DNA of 12,648 nucleotides from Acidimicrobiia bacterium. Lineage in GTDB: Bacteria; Actinomycetota; Acidimicrobiia; Spongiisociales; SHLN01. The notes beneath the pieces were generated by a model. It searched no databases, was not told where the DNA came from, and saw only the letters and a program-made list of their open reading frames with translations. The DNA lies in NCBI GenBank assembly GCA_030624805.1, contig JAUXJL010000027.1, positions 1 to 12,648 on the forward strand, given 5' to 3'. Shown here piece after piece: positions 6,107 to 12,432 of the stretch. Both the position numbers and the translations under genes were made by a program. Position 1 is the first letter of the stretch. Each line of letters starts with the position of its first letter.

Positions 6107-6958
6107 CTAGCCAACTTCGATGACGACGGATTCGATGTAAACCGATTCGAGCGGACGGGATGGAATGCCATCCGACAAATTGAACCCAAGTGGAAGAGCG
6201 CGGATGGCCGCGATCGTGTCTTCGCTGCCCTCGAGACGGCCGAACTTTGTGAACTGGTTGCTGATATGAAGCGAGTTCTCTTCCAGCACAATGAAGAATT
6301 GGCTGCCGGCGCTGTTCGGAGGGCCGCTGTTGGCCATCGCCACGTCGCCGACGTCATAGGTCGTGCCCGACTCCGGAAACTCGTCGATGGGGACATATCC
6401 CGGGTCGCCCAATCCTGTCCCGGTCGGATCTCCCCCCTGGATGACGAACTCGGGAAGGATGCGATGCATCGGCGAGCCATCGAAATAGCCCTCCCTCGCC
6501 AGAAACACGAAACTGTTCACGTTCTCAGGCGCCATGGCGGGGTCGAGTGCAAGCGTGATGTCACCGCACGAGGTGGTGAGCACGGCGGTCACGGTCGCGT
6601 CGGCGGCCAGGCCCTGGTCGACTGCGGATTCGAAGGTCAGGCCGGCCGGTGCTGCTGGTTGTTCGGCGCCGCAGGCGGTCGGTTGCGCGGCGAATAGCTC
6701 ATAACTGCTGGCGGTGGGTGCTTGTTCGGGCGTTGTTGTCGTAGTGGGGCCGGCGGTAGTGCTGGTGGTTGTGGCGGCCGGCTCGTCATCGCCGCCCGAG
6801 AGAAACGAAAACAGGAGAAGCGGTCCAAGCACCACAAGGACAAGGATCCCGATGTTACGGGCGGCCCGGATTCGGCCGGCCCGCTGGGCGGCCTTACGTT
6901 CTTGTTCGAGCCGCACCGCGCGATTTTCTTTCTGACGCTGGCGCTTGTCGGTAGGCAT
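6107..6958 (-). CDS. Membrane-anchored cyclophilin-type peptidyl-prolyl isomerase
   Basis: 283 residues. The N-terminus is short, very basic and cytoplasmic (1-35), followed by one transmembrane helix (about 36-53), a Thr-rich linker (62-77), and an extracytoplasmic cyclophilin domain (about 122-283). The active-site Arg is in MHRILPEFVIQGGDPTGTG (164-182, with Arg166, Phe171 and Gln174). GSQFFI (218-223) and FTKFGRL (236-242) complete the pocket. It catalyses cis-trans isomerisation of prolyl bonds, presumably in exported proteins. The reading frame continues upstream to 7210, but that part is antisense to ask. The ATG at 6958 starts the typical basic N-terminus and follows a TATCAT box by 9 nt. 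It is the first gene of the PPIase-PHP-kinase group and diverges from ask. Confidence 0.92.
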   Translation of the reverse strand: MPTDKRQRQKENRAVRLEQERKAAQRAGRIRAARNIGILVLVVLGPLLLFSFLSGGDDEPAATTTSTTAGPTTTTTPEQAPTASSYELFAAQPTACGAEQPAAPAGLTFESAVDQGLAADATVTAVLTTSCGDITLALDPAMAPENVNSFVFLAREGYFDGSPMHRILPEFVIQGGDPTGTGLGDPGYVPIDEFPESGTTYDVGDVAMANSGPPNSAGSQFFIVLEENSLHISNQFTKFGRLEGSEDTIAAIRALPLGFNLSDGIPSRPLESVYIESVVIEVG

Positions 6959-6967
6959 CGAGAGTGC

Positions 6968-6973
6968 ATGATA
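6968..6973 (-). promoter_or_regulatory. -10 box TATCAT of the PPIase operon
   Basis: On the minus strand TATCAT is followed by 9 nt and the ATG at 6958, with no Shine-Dalgarno sequence between. It confirms 6958 as the start and probably drives the PPIase, PHP and kinase genes. Confidence 0.5.
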
Positions 6974-7016
6974 GGGAGGAGTAGGGCCGCGCGGCACCGC
7001 AACCCGGCTCCGCTCA

Positions 7017-7022
7017 TATACT
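7017..7022 (+). promoter_or_regulatory. -10 box TATACT of ask-asd
   Basis: TATACT differs by one base from TATAAT and is followed by 8 nt (CCGCGGCC) and the ATG at 7031, giving a leaderless ask mRNA. It lies 43 bp from the divergent PPIase box. The -35 region is not recognisable. Confidence 0.62.
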
Positions 7023-7030
7023 CCGCGGCC

Positions 7031-8251
7031 ATGCCCCTCATCGTGCAGAAATACGGCGGCACGTCGGTGAAGGACGCCGACCGAATATCCAGCGTCGCCC
7101 GTCGGGTGGTCGAGACCCGCAAGGCGGGCAACGACGTCGTGGTCGTCGCTTCTGCCATGGGTGATACGACCGACGAGCTCATCACCCTGGCTACCCAGGT
7201 CAGCTCTCACCCGGGCGGCCGTGAGATGGACATGCTGCTGACGGCCGGCGAACGGATTTCAATGGCGCTGCTGGCTATGGCCATTGGCGACCTCGGCGTC
7301 GAGGCGGCCAGCCTCACCGGTTCCCAGGCCGGCATTTTGACCGATTCCACCCACGGCGAGGCCAAGATAACCGCCATCCGGGGCGACCGGGTGCGTCAAT
7401 ATCTCGATGAGGGCCTCGTCGTGATCGTTGCGGGGTTTCAGGGAGTCGACCCCGAGTCCCGTGACGTCACCACTCTCGGGAGAGGTGGGTCCGACGCCAC
7501 TGCGGTGGCGTTGACAGCCGCTCTCGGCGGAGATGTGTGCGAGATTTATACAGATGTGGATGGGGTGTTCACTGCTGATCCACGGTTGGTGGGAACCGCT
7601 CGCAAACTCGATGAAGTCTCATATGAGGACATGTTGGAGCTGGCCGGCGCCGGGGCCCGGATTTTGATGGCCCGATCTGTAGAGTTCGCCCGCCGGTTCG
7701 GCATTCCCCTGCACGTTCGGTCGTCGTTTCACGACAGGGCCGGCACCTGGATCAAGGAGGACGCAATGGAACAGACCGTTATCACCGCAGTCGCCCACGA
7801 CACGTCGGAGGCCAAGGTGACGGTCCACGGAGTGCCCGACCAGCCAGGAATCGCCGCCAAATTGTTCGGCGCGCTGGCGGCGGAGGACGTTGACGTCGAC
7901 ATGATTGTCCAGAACGTCTCAACCGAGGGTCACACCGACATCAGCTTCACCATCCCTCAAGCACACATGGATAAGGCCAAATCGGCCACCGAACAGGTGA
8001 TACCCGAGCTGGAGGCCGAAGGCGTCGACGTCGATCCCACCATTGCCAAGGTCTCGTTGGTAGGAGCCGGCATGCGTAATCATCCAGGTGTCGCCGCCGA
8101 CATGTTCCGGGTGCTTTCTGACCATGGCATCAATATTTCGATGATTTCCACGTCGGCGATTCGCATTTCTTGTGTCATCGATTCCGACAGATGCGACGAG
8201 GCGGTCCGGGCGCTGCACGACTACTACTTGCCGGCCGAGGCAGCCTCGTGA
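7031..8251 (+). CDS. ask: Aspartate kinase (alpha subunit)
   Basis: 406 residues catalysing phosphorylation of L-aspartate, the first step to lysine, threonine, methionine and diaminopimelate. KYGGTSV (7-13) starts the amino-acid kinase fold, GERIS (73-77) and GRGGSD (150-155) follow, and YTDVDGVFTADPR (173-185) is the nucleotide-binding signature. Residues about 265-400 form two ACT domains (VPDQPG and AGMRNHPG segments), expected to bind lysine and/or threonine for feedback control. Its end overlaps asd by GTGA. The frame is open back to 6722, but MPLIVQKYGG is the family N-terminus and a TATACT box lies just before it. An internal start yields a separate beta subunit. Confidence 0.96.
   Translation: MPLIVQKYGGTSVKDADRISSVARRVVETRKAGNDVVVVASAMGDTTDELITLATQVSSHPGGREMDMLLTAGERISMALLAMAIGDLGVEAASLTGSQAGILTDSTHGEAKITAIRGDRVRQYLDEGLVVIVAGFQGVDPESRDVTTLGRGGSDATAVALTAALGGDVCEIYTDVDGVFTADPRLVGTARKLDEVSYEDMLELAGAGARILMARSVEFARRFGIPLHVRSSFHDRAGTWIKEDAMEQTVITAVAHDTSEAKVTVHGVPDQPGIAAKLFGALAAEDVDVDMIVQNVSTEGHTDISFTIPQAHMDKAKSATEQVIPELEAEGVDVDPTIAKVSLVGAGMRNHPGVAADMFRVLSDHGINISMISTSAIRISCVIDSDRCDEAVRALHDYYLPAEAAS
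7754..7760 (+). promoter_or_regulatory. Strong internal Shine-Dalgarno for the Ask beta subunit
   Basis: AAGGAGG, followed by the 5-nt spacer ACGCA and an in-frame ATG at 7766. It is the best ribosome binding site I found in the window and lies inside a coding sequence, where the other genes mostly lack one. Confidence 0.8.
7766..8251 (+). CDS. Aspartate kinase beta subunit (internal in-frame start)
   Basis: Starting from Met246 of Ask, this 161-residue product comprises the tail linking to, and both, ACT domains without the kinase domain. In Corynebacterium, Bacillus and others the same arrangement gives an alpha2-beta2 enzyme in which the beta subunit helps bind the feedback inhibitor. Here the internal ATG is in frame, at the corresponding place, and preceded by AAGGAGG with ideal spacing. 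Production of the subunit is inferred from this site and from the family. Confidence 0.78.
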   Translation: MEQTVITAVAHDTSEAKVTVHGVPDQPGIAAKLFGALAAEDVDVDMIVQNVSTEGHTDISFTIPQAHMDKAKSATEQVIPELEAEGVDVDPTIAKVSLVGAGMRNHPGVAADMFRVLSDHGINISMISTSAIRISCVIDSDRCDEAVRALHDYYLPAEAAS

Positions 8252-9261
8252 GCGACCTGACCGTTGCCGTCGTCGGCGCCACCGGAGCGGTCGGCCGAGT
8301 CATGCGTGACACACTCTCGGAGCGTTCCTTTCCGATCGGTCAGCTCCGGTTGATGGCGTCGGAGCGATCGGCTGGGACCGTTATCGAGACGGGGTATGGG
8401 CCGTTCGAGGTCGAGGATCTCGCGAAGGTCGACCCGGCCGGAATTGACATCGCACTCTTTTCAGCAGGCGCCGACCGGAGCCGTCAGTACGGCCCAAAAT
8501 TCGCCGAGGCGGGCGCCATTGTCATCGACAACTCGTCGGCTTTTCGTATGGACGCCGACGTGCCGCTGGTGGTGGCCGACGTGAACAGCGATGCGGCCTT
8601 CAACCACCACGGCATCATCGCCAATCCCAACTGCACCACCATGGTGCTGATGATGGCTGTCGGTCCGCTCCACCGGGCCGCCGGCCTGCAGGGCATGGTC
8701 ACGACGTCCTACCAATCAGTGTCGGGGACCGGCAACCGCGCTATCGCCGAATTGCGAGATCAGGTCGAGTGGTTCGCCAAGACCCCTCAAGCTCTCATCG
8801 ACGGCGGGTGGGAAGAACCCGATCACCGGGTGTTTACCCGCCCGATCGGATGGAACGTGCTGCCGTTCGCCGGCACCGAAGTGGAAGCCGGCTACACCGA
8901 TGAGGAGATGAAACTTCAGAACGAGAGTCGCAAGATCCTCGACATCCCTGAGCTGCTCGTTGAGCCGACCTGCGTGCGAGTTCCGGTCCTGGTCGGCCAC
9001 GGGATCGCCGCCACTTTGTGGTTCCGGGATCCGCTCTCACCCGAAGAGGCGACCAAGCTCATCGACGACGCACCCGGTGTGCAGGTGTGGAGCGACAGGA
9101 CCGCCACGCCCCTCGACTCAGCCGGGATGGACGATGTGCTTGTCAGCCGCATCCGGGGAACGCTCGGAGAATCAGGCGGCATCAATCTGTGGTCGGTTGG
9201 CGACAACCTCCGCAAGGGCGCCGCCCTAAACACCATCCAGATCGCCGAGTTGTTCCTCTAG
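8248..9261 (+). CDS. asd: Aspartate-semialdehyde dehydrogenase
   Basis: 337 residues, starting with GTG at 8248 inside the GTGA that also holds the ask stop, so translation is coupled. The enzyme reduces aspartyl phosphate with NADPH, the step after Ask. The nucleotide-binding GATGAVG is at 10-16, the catalytic Cys129 is in NPNCTT, Gln156 lies in SYQSVSGTG, and Arg244 and His251 are in TCVRVPVLVGHG. The longer reading from 8170 adds residues encoded by the end of ask and does not resemble the family. Length and C-terminal ending (about LRKGAALNTIQIAE) are normal. It is followed by an 84-bp gap to the convergent LLM gene. Confidence 0.96.
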   Translation: MSDLTVAVVGATGAVGRVMRDTLSERSFPIGQLRLMASERSAGTVIETGYGPFEVEDLAKVDPAGIDIALFSAGADRSRQYGPKFAEAGAIVIDNSSAFRMDADVPLVVADVNSDAAFNHHGIIANPNCTTMVLMMAVGPLHRAAGLQGMVTTSYQSVSGTGNRAIAELRDQVEWFAKTPQALIDGGWEEPDHRVFTRPIGWNVLPFAGTEVEAGYTDEEMKLQNESRKILDIPELLVEPTCVRVPVLVGHGIAATLWFRDPLSPEEATKLIDDAPGVQVWSDRTATPLDSAGMDDVLVSRIRGTLGESGGINLWSVGDNLRKGAALNTIQIAELFL

Positions 9262-9285
9262 ATCGGCCTGACAGTCCGACGGTCT

Positions 9286-9301
9286 GGAGGTCCAAACCTC
9301 C
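9286..9301. terminator. Possible bidirectional terminator hairpin
   Basis: GGAGGT-CCAA-ACCTCC makes a perfect 6-bp stem with a 4-nt loop in the 84-bp gap between the convergent ends of asd and the LLM gene. A second weaker hairpin (CAG.CCG/CGG.CTG) lies just before it. No T-tract is present, so the role is inferred from position. Confidence 0.35.
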
Positions 9302-9345
9302 CCGTACAACAGAGAAGGCTCGGCTTGGCGTCTGGTGCGGCTGGG

Positions 9346-10362
9346 TTACCCGTTGACGAGGGCTGCCACCTTGGTTCCCAAGAGTTCGATGCTGCGGAGG
9401 ACCTGGGCGTGGGGGAGCGTTCCGACACTGACGTGCAGCTCGAAGCGGGTGACGCCCAGGATCTCCTTCCACCGGAGGATCTTGGTCGCCACCGTCTCGG
9501 GATCGCCGAGTACCAGCGAGCCTTCGGGCTCCCGCATCAGGTTGTATTGCTGAAGAGTCATCGGGTCCCATCCCCGCTCACGCCCAATCCGGCTCATAGC
9601 CGCTGCGTAGGACGGGTAGTACTCCTCGGCTGCTTGTTCGGTGGTGTCAGCGATATACCCGTGACCGTGGACGGAAAGTGGCACCTGGGCGGGATCGAAC
9701 CCGGATTCAATCAGCGTTCGGCGGTGGAGGTCGGCGAGCATCAGGAACCGGTCGGGGGTACCGCCGATGATGGCGAGTGCCACCGGGAGGCCACGCTCGG
9801 CAGCCCGCACGATGGACTGGGGCGTTCCACCCACGGCCACGCGGATCGGCAGTGGTCTCTCCGGCCTCGGGTAGATCCCCTGGTCGATCGGCGGCCGAAA
9901 CTGACCCGACCAGGTGACGTGCTCGTTGTCGCGGATCTGCAGGAGCAGGTCGAGCTTCTCGGCAAACAACTCGTTGTAGTCGTCGAGGGACAGCCCGAAC
10001 AATGGAAATGATTCGATGAAGGAGCCCCGTCCCACGAGCAGCTCGGCCCGGCCGGAGGACACCAGGTCGAGGGTGGCGTACTGTTGAAACACCCGGACCG
10101 GGTCGTCTGTGCTGAGGATCGAAACCGCGGGGAACAGCCGGATTTTTTCGGTCCGTCCGGCCGCCGCCGCCAGAACCGTGGCCGGCGATGACGAGGCGAA
10201 ATCAGGGCGATGATGCTCCCCCAGGCCGAACACGTCGAGGCCGACCGACTCGGCCAGGTCGATCTCTTCAAGCACCTGGCGGAGGCGCTCGCCATGGCCG
10301 ATCGCCTTCCCGCTGGTCGGGTCGGGGATGGTTTCGGCGAAGCTGGTGATTCCTAATTCCAA
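9346..10362 (-). CDS. LLM-class flavin-dependent oxidoreductase
   Basis: 338 residues of a luciferase-like (bacterial luciferase fold) F420- or FMN-dependent oxidoreductase. MELGITSFAET opens the barrel, GLGEHHRPDF (46-55) and ATLDLVSSGRAELLVGRG (96-113) are the family signatures, followed by SFIESFPLFG (114-123), DLLLQIR, and VGGTPQSIVRAAERGLP in the second half. The protein is full length. The start codon is TTG at 10360-10362, with AGAAAG 5 nt upstream as a modest Shine-Dalgarno. The next in-frame start would remove the conserved first strand. The substrate and which flavin is used cannot be read off. It is a single gene, convergent with asd. Confidence 0.9.
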   Translation of the reverse strand: MELGITSFAETIPDPTSGKAIGHGERLRQVLEEIDLAESVGLDVFGLGEHHRPDFASSSPATVLAAAAGRTEKIRLFPAVSILSTDDPVRVFQQYATLDLVSSGRAELLVGRGSFIESFPLFGLSLDDYNELFAEKLDLLLQIRDNEHVTWSGQFRPPIDQGIYPRPERPLPIRVAVGGTPQSIVRAAERGLPVALAIIGGTPDRFLMLADLHRRTLIESGFDPAQVPLSVHGHGYIADTTEQAAEEYYPSYAAAMSRIGRERGWDPMTLQQYNLMREPEGSLVLGDPETVATKILRWKEILGVTRFELHVSVGTLPHAQVLRSIELLGTKVAALVNG

Positions 10363-10510
10363 TGTGTCTTTCTGTTCGGCGGTAGGTCAAAGCCAGGTTG
10401 GCGAGGAGTTATTCCTTCAAGGCTGATCGATGAAGAGGTCACCTGTTCGAGCGAAACCGGTTCCTCAGTCGTGAGGAGGACCATCCCTGTTCTCCCCGCC
10501 GCCCGGCAGG

Positions 10511-10516
10511 TAGGTT
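10511..10516 (+). promoter_or_regulatory. -10 box TAGGTT before the TfoX-like pseudogene
   Basis: TAGGTT is followed by 6 nt (GACGGT) and the ATG at 10523, like the other leaderless-type starts of the window. It marks this ATG as the original start of the broken gene. Confidence 0.4.
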
Positions 10517-10522
10517 GACGGT

Positions 10523-10868
10523 ATGGCGAGTAAGTACGAGGGCCTGAGGATCGGCTATCGCGGTATGAGGCACTGGTAGACACCAAACCCGAGGTCGACA
10601 AGGGGGCCACCATGCCGTACACATCGCGCAACGGTCATGTTCAGTGGATAAGACCGGTGCGATGGCTCTCCGCCTGTCGGCGGCGGACCGTGAGACGTTT
10701 CTCGACCGTTACCGGACCACCCTTGCCGAGCAGCACGGCCGGACCATGAAGGAATTCGTAGTGGTCCCCGCCGAACTAGTGGGGAGGGCAGATGAGCTGG
10801 AGGACTGGTTCGACCGGAGCTGGGACTGGATAGGCACACTCAAGCCTAAACCGACAAAGCGACGGTGA
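10523..10868 (+). pseudogene. TfoX N-terminal-like protein, broken by two frameshifts
   Basis: Three pieces in different frames join to one protein of about 107 residues. MASKYE starts at 10523. ALVDTKPEVDKGATMPYTS followed by RNGHV is read from 10567 to 10641. DKTGAMALRLSAADRETF up to LKPKPTKRR is read from 10647 to 10868. Removing 29 bp between TACGAG (10535-10540) and TATGAG (10564-10569) restores the first junction exactly. At the second, homologous small proteins as I remember them have FSFL between NGH-M/V and DK, so about 7 bp are missing near 10642. The last piece could still be translated from a GTG at 10644 as 74 residues with MKEFVVVP and SWDWIGTLKPKPT. The family name rests on general resemblance to TfoX_N/YjbR-like small proteins. 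Confidence 0.65.
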
Positions 10869-10890
10869 CGCCTCGGTGCAACCCAACCAG

Positions 10891-11925
10891 TCAGCCCGCC
10901 GGCGCAAATTGCAAGTGCGGGCGTCCGCCCCCGAATGGTTTCGAATCGAACTGGTCCGGGCCGGTGGGTGACTGGGCCTTGTTTACCCACCGGGTGGTAA
11001 GGAAGTCATGAAGCTCTTGGCACCACAGCGATGACGTGGCTACCAGGAAGCGGAATTGATGGACGTCGTGGCCACCCTCCCACGTAGATCCCCGCAGTTC
11101 ATAAACCGGGATGTCTTCCTTCAGATCCTCTCGCTTCTGGAGCCAAACCGCCTGTACGCGGGCCGGCTCGGGGTCGCCGTCCTGCTCGATGAGGAGGGAG
11201 AAATTCTCTTCGGAGAAGGCGAGTGACGGTGTAACCGATGCGGTGATCGTGGCCCTCTCCCAATTGGGCAACCCCGGCCACCACACGTCAACATCGAGAG
11301 TCATCTGGGGAAAGCCCGCCGTGTTCCGTTCTGGCCACAACCCGGCGCTCCGCATTAGAGGCGATCTGGTGTCGAACTCCGCCTTCGCTACCTCCTCTGT
11401 GCCGACACTCGGTTGGTCCGCGATCGTCTTGGCGTCATCGACATCGTCGTTATCGAGCTCGTCGTTATCGAGGTCGTCGTCAGCGAGGCCGTCGGGACCG
11501 AGGTCGTCGTCACCGAGGTCGTCGTCACTGAGGTCGTCGGGGACAGCGGAGGACTCCTGCAACGCAATGGCCGGTCGACAAGCTTCACAGACAGCCACTG
11601 CCAGGGCGGCTACCGCCGACCCACCGAGGTAGAGGTTCATGGGCTCTCGAAAGTCGGTCAGCATCTTGCCGCTGTTGAAGGCCTCGAGGACGTCGTCGAT
11701 GGCCGGCTGCAGTTCCCCGTGATCGTCGAGCGCCTTCAGGGTCACGATCGCCACACGGACCGTGTCGCCGGAAGTCATCTGCAGCTCCTCTCCGATCTCG
11801 ATCAGGCGTCGCAACCGGGCATTAACCGAGATTGAGCCTCGACCGGAGTAAGCGAGCTCTGCGAATTCCTGCATCGTTTTGTTGTCTCTCGGAATCGCAC
11901 CGAGACCTTTGTACCGAACGGCCAT
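10891..11925 (-). CDS. Unrecognised protein with acidic pentapeptide-repeat linker
   Basis: A 344-residue protein that I do not recognise. Residues 1-95 look helical and soluble (MAVRYKGLGAIPRDN, then RLRRLIEIGEELQM). Residues 97-121 are hydrophobic with two Cys (NLYLGGSAVAALAVAVCEAC) and could be a membrane segment or a buried helix. Residues 129-163 are seven 5-residue units of type xD(D/E/G)(L/V)x, strongly acidic. A C-terminal part (about 205-315) is rich in Trp and alternating hydrophobic residues and probably beta-rich. GAGGGGG lies 5 nt before the ATG, and TAGATT (11953-11958) may be its -10 box with a leader of about 20 nt, so it is not leaderless. It stands alone on the minus strand, downstream of the lasso-leader peptide gene, with a hairpin between them. 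Confidence 0.72.
   Translation of the reverse strand: MAVRYKGLGAIPRDNKTMQEFAELAYSGRGSISVNARLRRLIEIGEELQMTSGDTVRVAIVTLKALDDHGELQPAIDDVLEAFNSGKMLTDFREPMNLYLGGSAVAALAVAVCEACRPAIALQESSAVPDDLSDDDLGDDDLGPDGLADDDLDNDELDNDDVDDAKTIADQPSVGTEEVAKAEFDTRSPLMRSAGLWPERNTAGFPQMTLDVDVWWPGLPNWERATITASVTPSLAFSEENFSLLIEQDGDPEPARVQAVWLQKREDLKEDIPVYELRGSTWEGGHDVHQFRFLVATSSLWCQELHDFLTTRWVNKAQSPTGPDQFDSKPFGGGRPHLQFAPAG
11437..11541. repeat. 15-bp tandem repeat encoding acidic pentapeptides
   Basis: Seven degenerate 15-bp units such as GACGACGACCTCGGT (minus strand). In protein they read PDDLS, DDDLG, DDDLG, PDGLA, DDDLD, NDELD, NDDVD. The fixed Leu/Val every fifth residue shows that the period, not only the acidity, is kept. 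In-frame length change by slippage would leave the flanking domains intact. Confidence 0.85.
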
Positions 11926-12131
11926 GTCGGCCCCCTCGCGTGTTAGGACCTGAATCTACACGAAATCTTTTCGCGACCTTTTCACTGTGAGTGGGATCGT
12001 TGAACGCAGGAGCCGACCGCTCCCGTAGCGAGTCTGAGCTGGTTGATTGGTGGCGCCCACGCCGACCAAACAGGTGATGGCCGCCCCTCGCCGCCCGACT
12101 GTCACAATGCGGTCAGGGTCGCCTCGATGGG

Positions 12132-12150
12132 CCGGCCCGAGAGGGGCCGG
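12132..12150 (-). terminator. GC hairpin directly after the lasso-leader peptide gene
   Basis: CCGGCCC, a 5-nt loop (CTCTC on the minus strand), and GGGCCGG form a seven-pair all-GC stem 3 nt after the stop codon. There is no T-tract. Position suggests transcription termination or 3'-end protection of a very short mRNA. Confidence 0.5.
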
Positions 12151-12153
12151 GGC

Positions 12154-12282
12154 CTAACCGATGATGCGTCTTGAAATTCGAGGACCCTCAGTGAGCTCGG
12201 TGAGCTCGCCGATGACTGTGAGACTCGGGGCCTCATAGATTGGGCGCTCGATGCGCTCGGGTGTGTTTCTGTCGGTACTCAT
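12154..12282 (-). CDS. Lasso-type RiPP leader peptide, putative precursor
   Basis: The 42-residue ORF reads MSTDRNTPERIERP, then IYEAPSLTVIGELTELTEG, then PRISRRIIG. From Tyr16 it has Tyr, Pro at +3, Leu at +5, Gly at +9, Thr at +15 and Gly at +17. This is the complete YxxPxLxxxGxxxxxTxG pattern of actinobacterial lasso precursor leaders, which the RRE protein and leader peptidase recognise. Cleavage after Thr-Glu would release GPRISRRIIG. That 10-residue core has no Asp or Glu at 7-9, so the usual isopeptide ring cannot form. It is either a non-lasso RiPP, a decayed precursor, or a leader used otherwise. A TACAGT box 9 nt upstream and a hairpin directly after the stop make it its own transcription unit. 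No lasso peptidase, cyclase or RRE gene is in the window. Confidence 0.6.
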   Translation of the reverse strand: MSTDRNTPERIERPIYEAPSLTVIGELTELTEGPRISRRIIG

Positions 12283-12291
12283 AGCGGTCAC

Positions 12292-12322
12292 ACTGTACCG
12301 CGCAGCATGGTGGGTGCCTCAA
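12292..12322 (-). promoter_or_regulatory. Promoter of the lasso-leader peptide gene
   Basis: TACAGT (12292-12297, minus strand) stands 9 nt before the ATG. TTGAGG (12317-12322) 19 bp further upstream could be the -35. The mRNA would be leaderless or have one to three extra bases. This is the only TANNNT box in the window for which I find a plausible -35. Confidence 0.5.
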
Positions 12323-12374
12323 ACGACCCGCCAGACCTGCCTGAGCTTGTTTCCTCGTATCACCAACTGGCCGT

Positions 12375-12425
12375 GGCGGTGTTCGGTTCAGCTGCTCGGA
12401 CGGCTAGCGGAACTCGAACACCGCC
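12375..12425 (-). terminator. Large inverted repeat behind the VOC gene
   Basis: GGCGGTGTTCG (12375-12385) and CGAACACCGCC (12415-12425) are perfect 11-bp inverted repeats 29 bp apart. Pairing can go on inward after one G-U and a bulge. On the minus strand the structure starts 7 nt after the VOC stop codon and comes before the peptide gene promoter. No T-tract follows, so terminator is the likely but unproved role. Confidence 0.5.
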
Positions 12426-12432
12426 GAGCCGG

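Noticed and set aside
6722..7030. Longer aspartate kinase start
   Set aside because: The 103 added residues are antisense to the PPIase gene, and KYGGTSV must lie near the N-terminus.
9271..9301. Possible tRNA T-arm (GGAGG...CCTCC)
   Set aside because: The loop is not the GTTCGA-type seven-base loop, and no acceptor, D or anticodon arms can be laid around it.
11111..11632. Plus-strand 173-codon frame with Ser-rich repeats
   Set aside because: The Ser/Arg repeats are the complement of the acidic pentapeptide minisatellite; the minus-strand gene has a Shine-Dalgarno and a normal composition outside the repeat.
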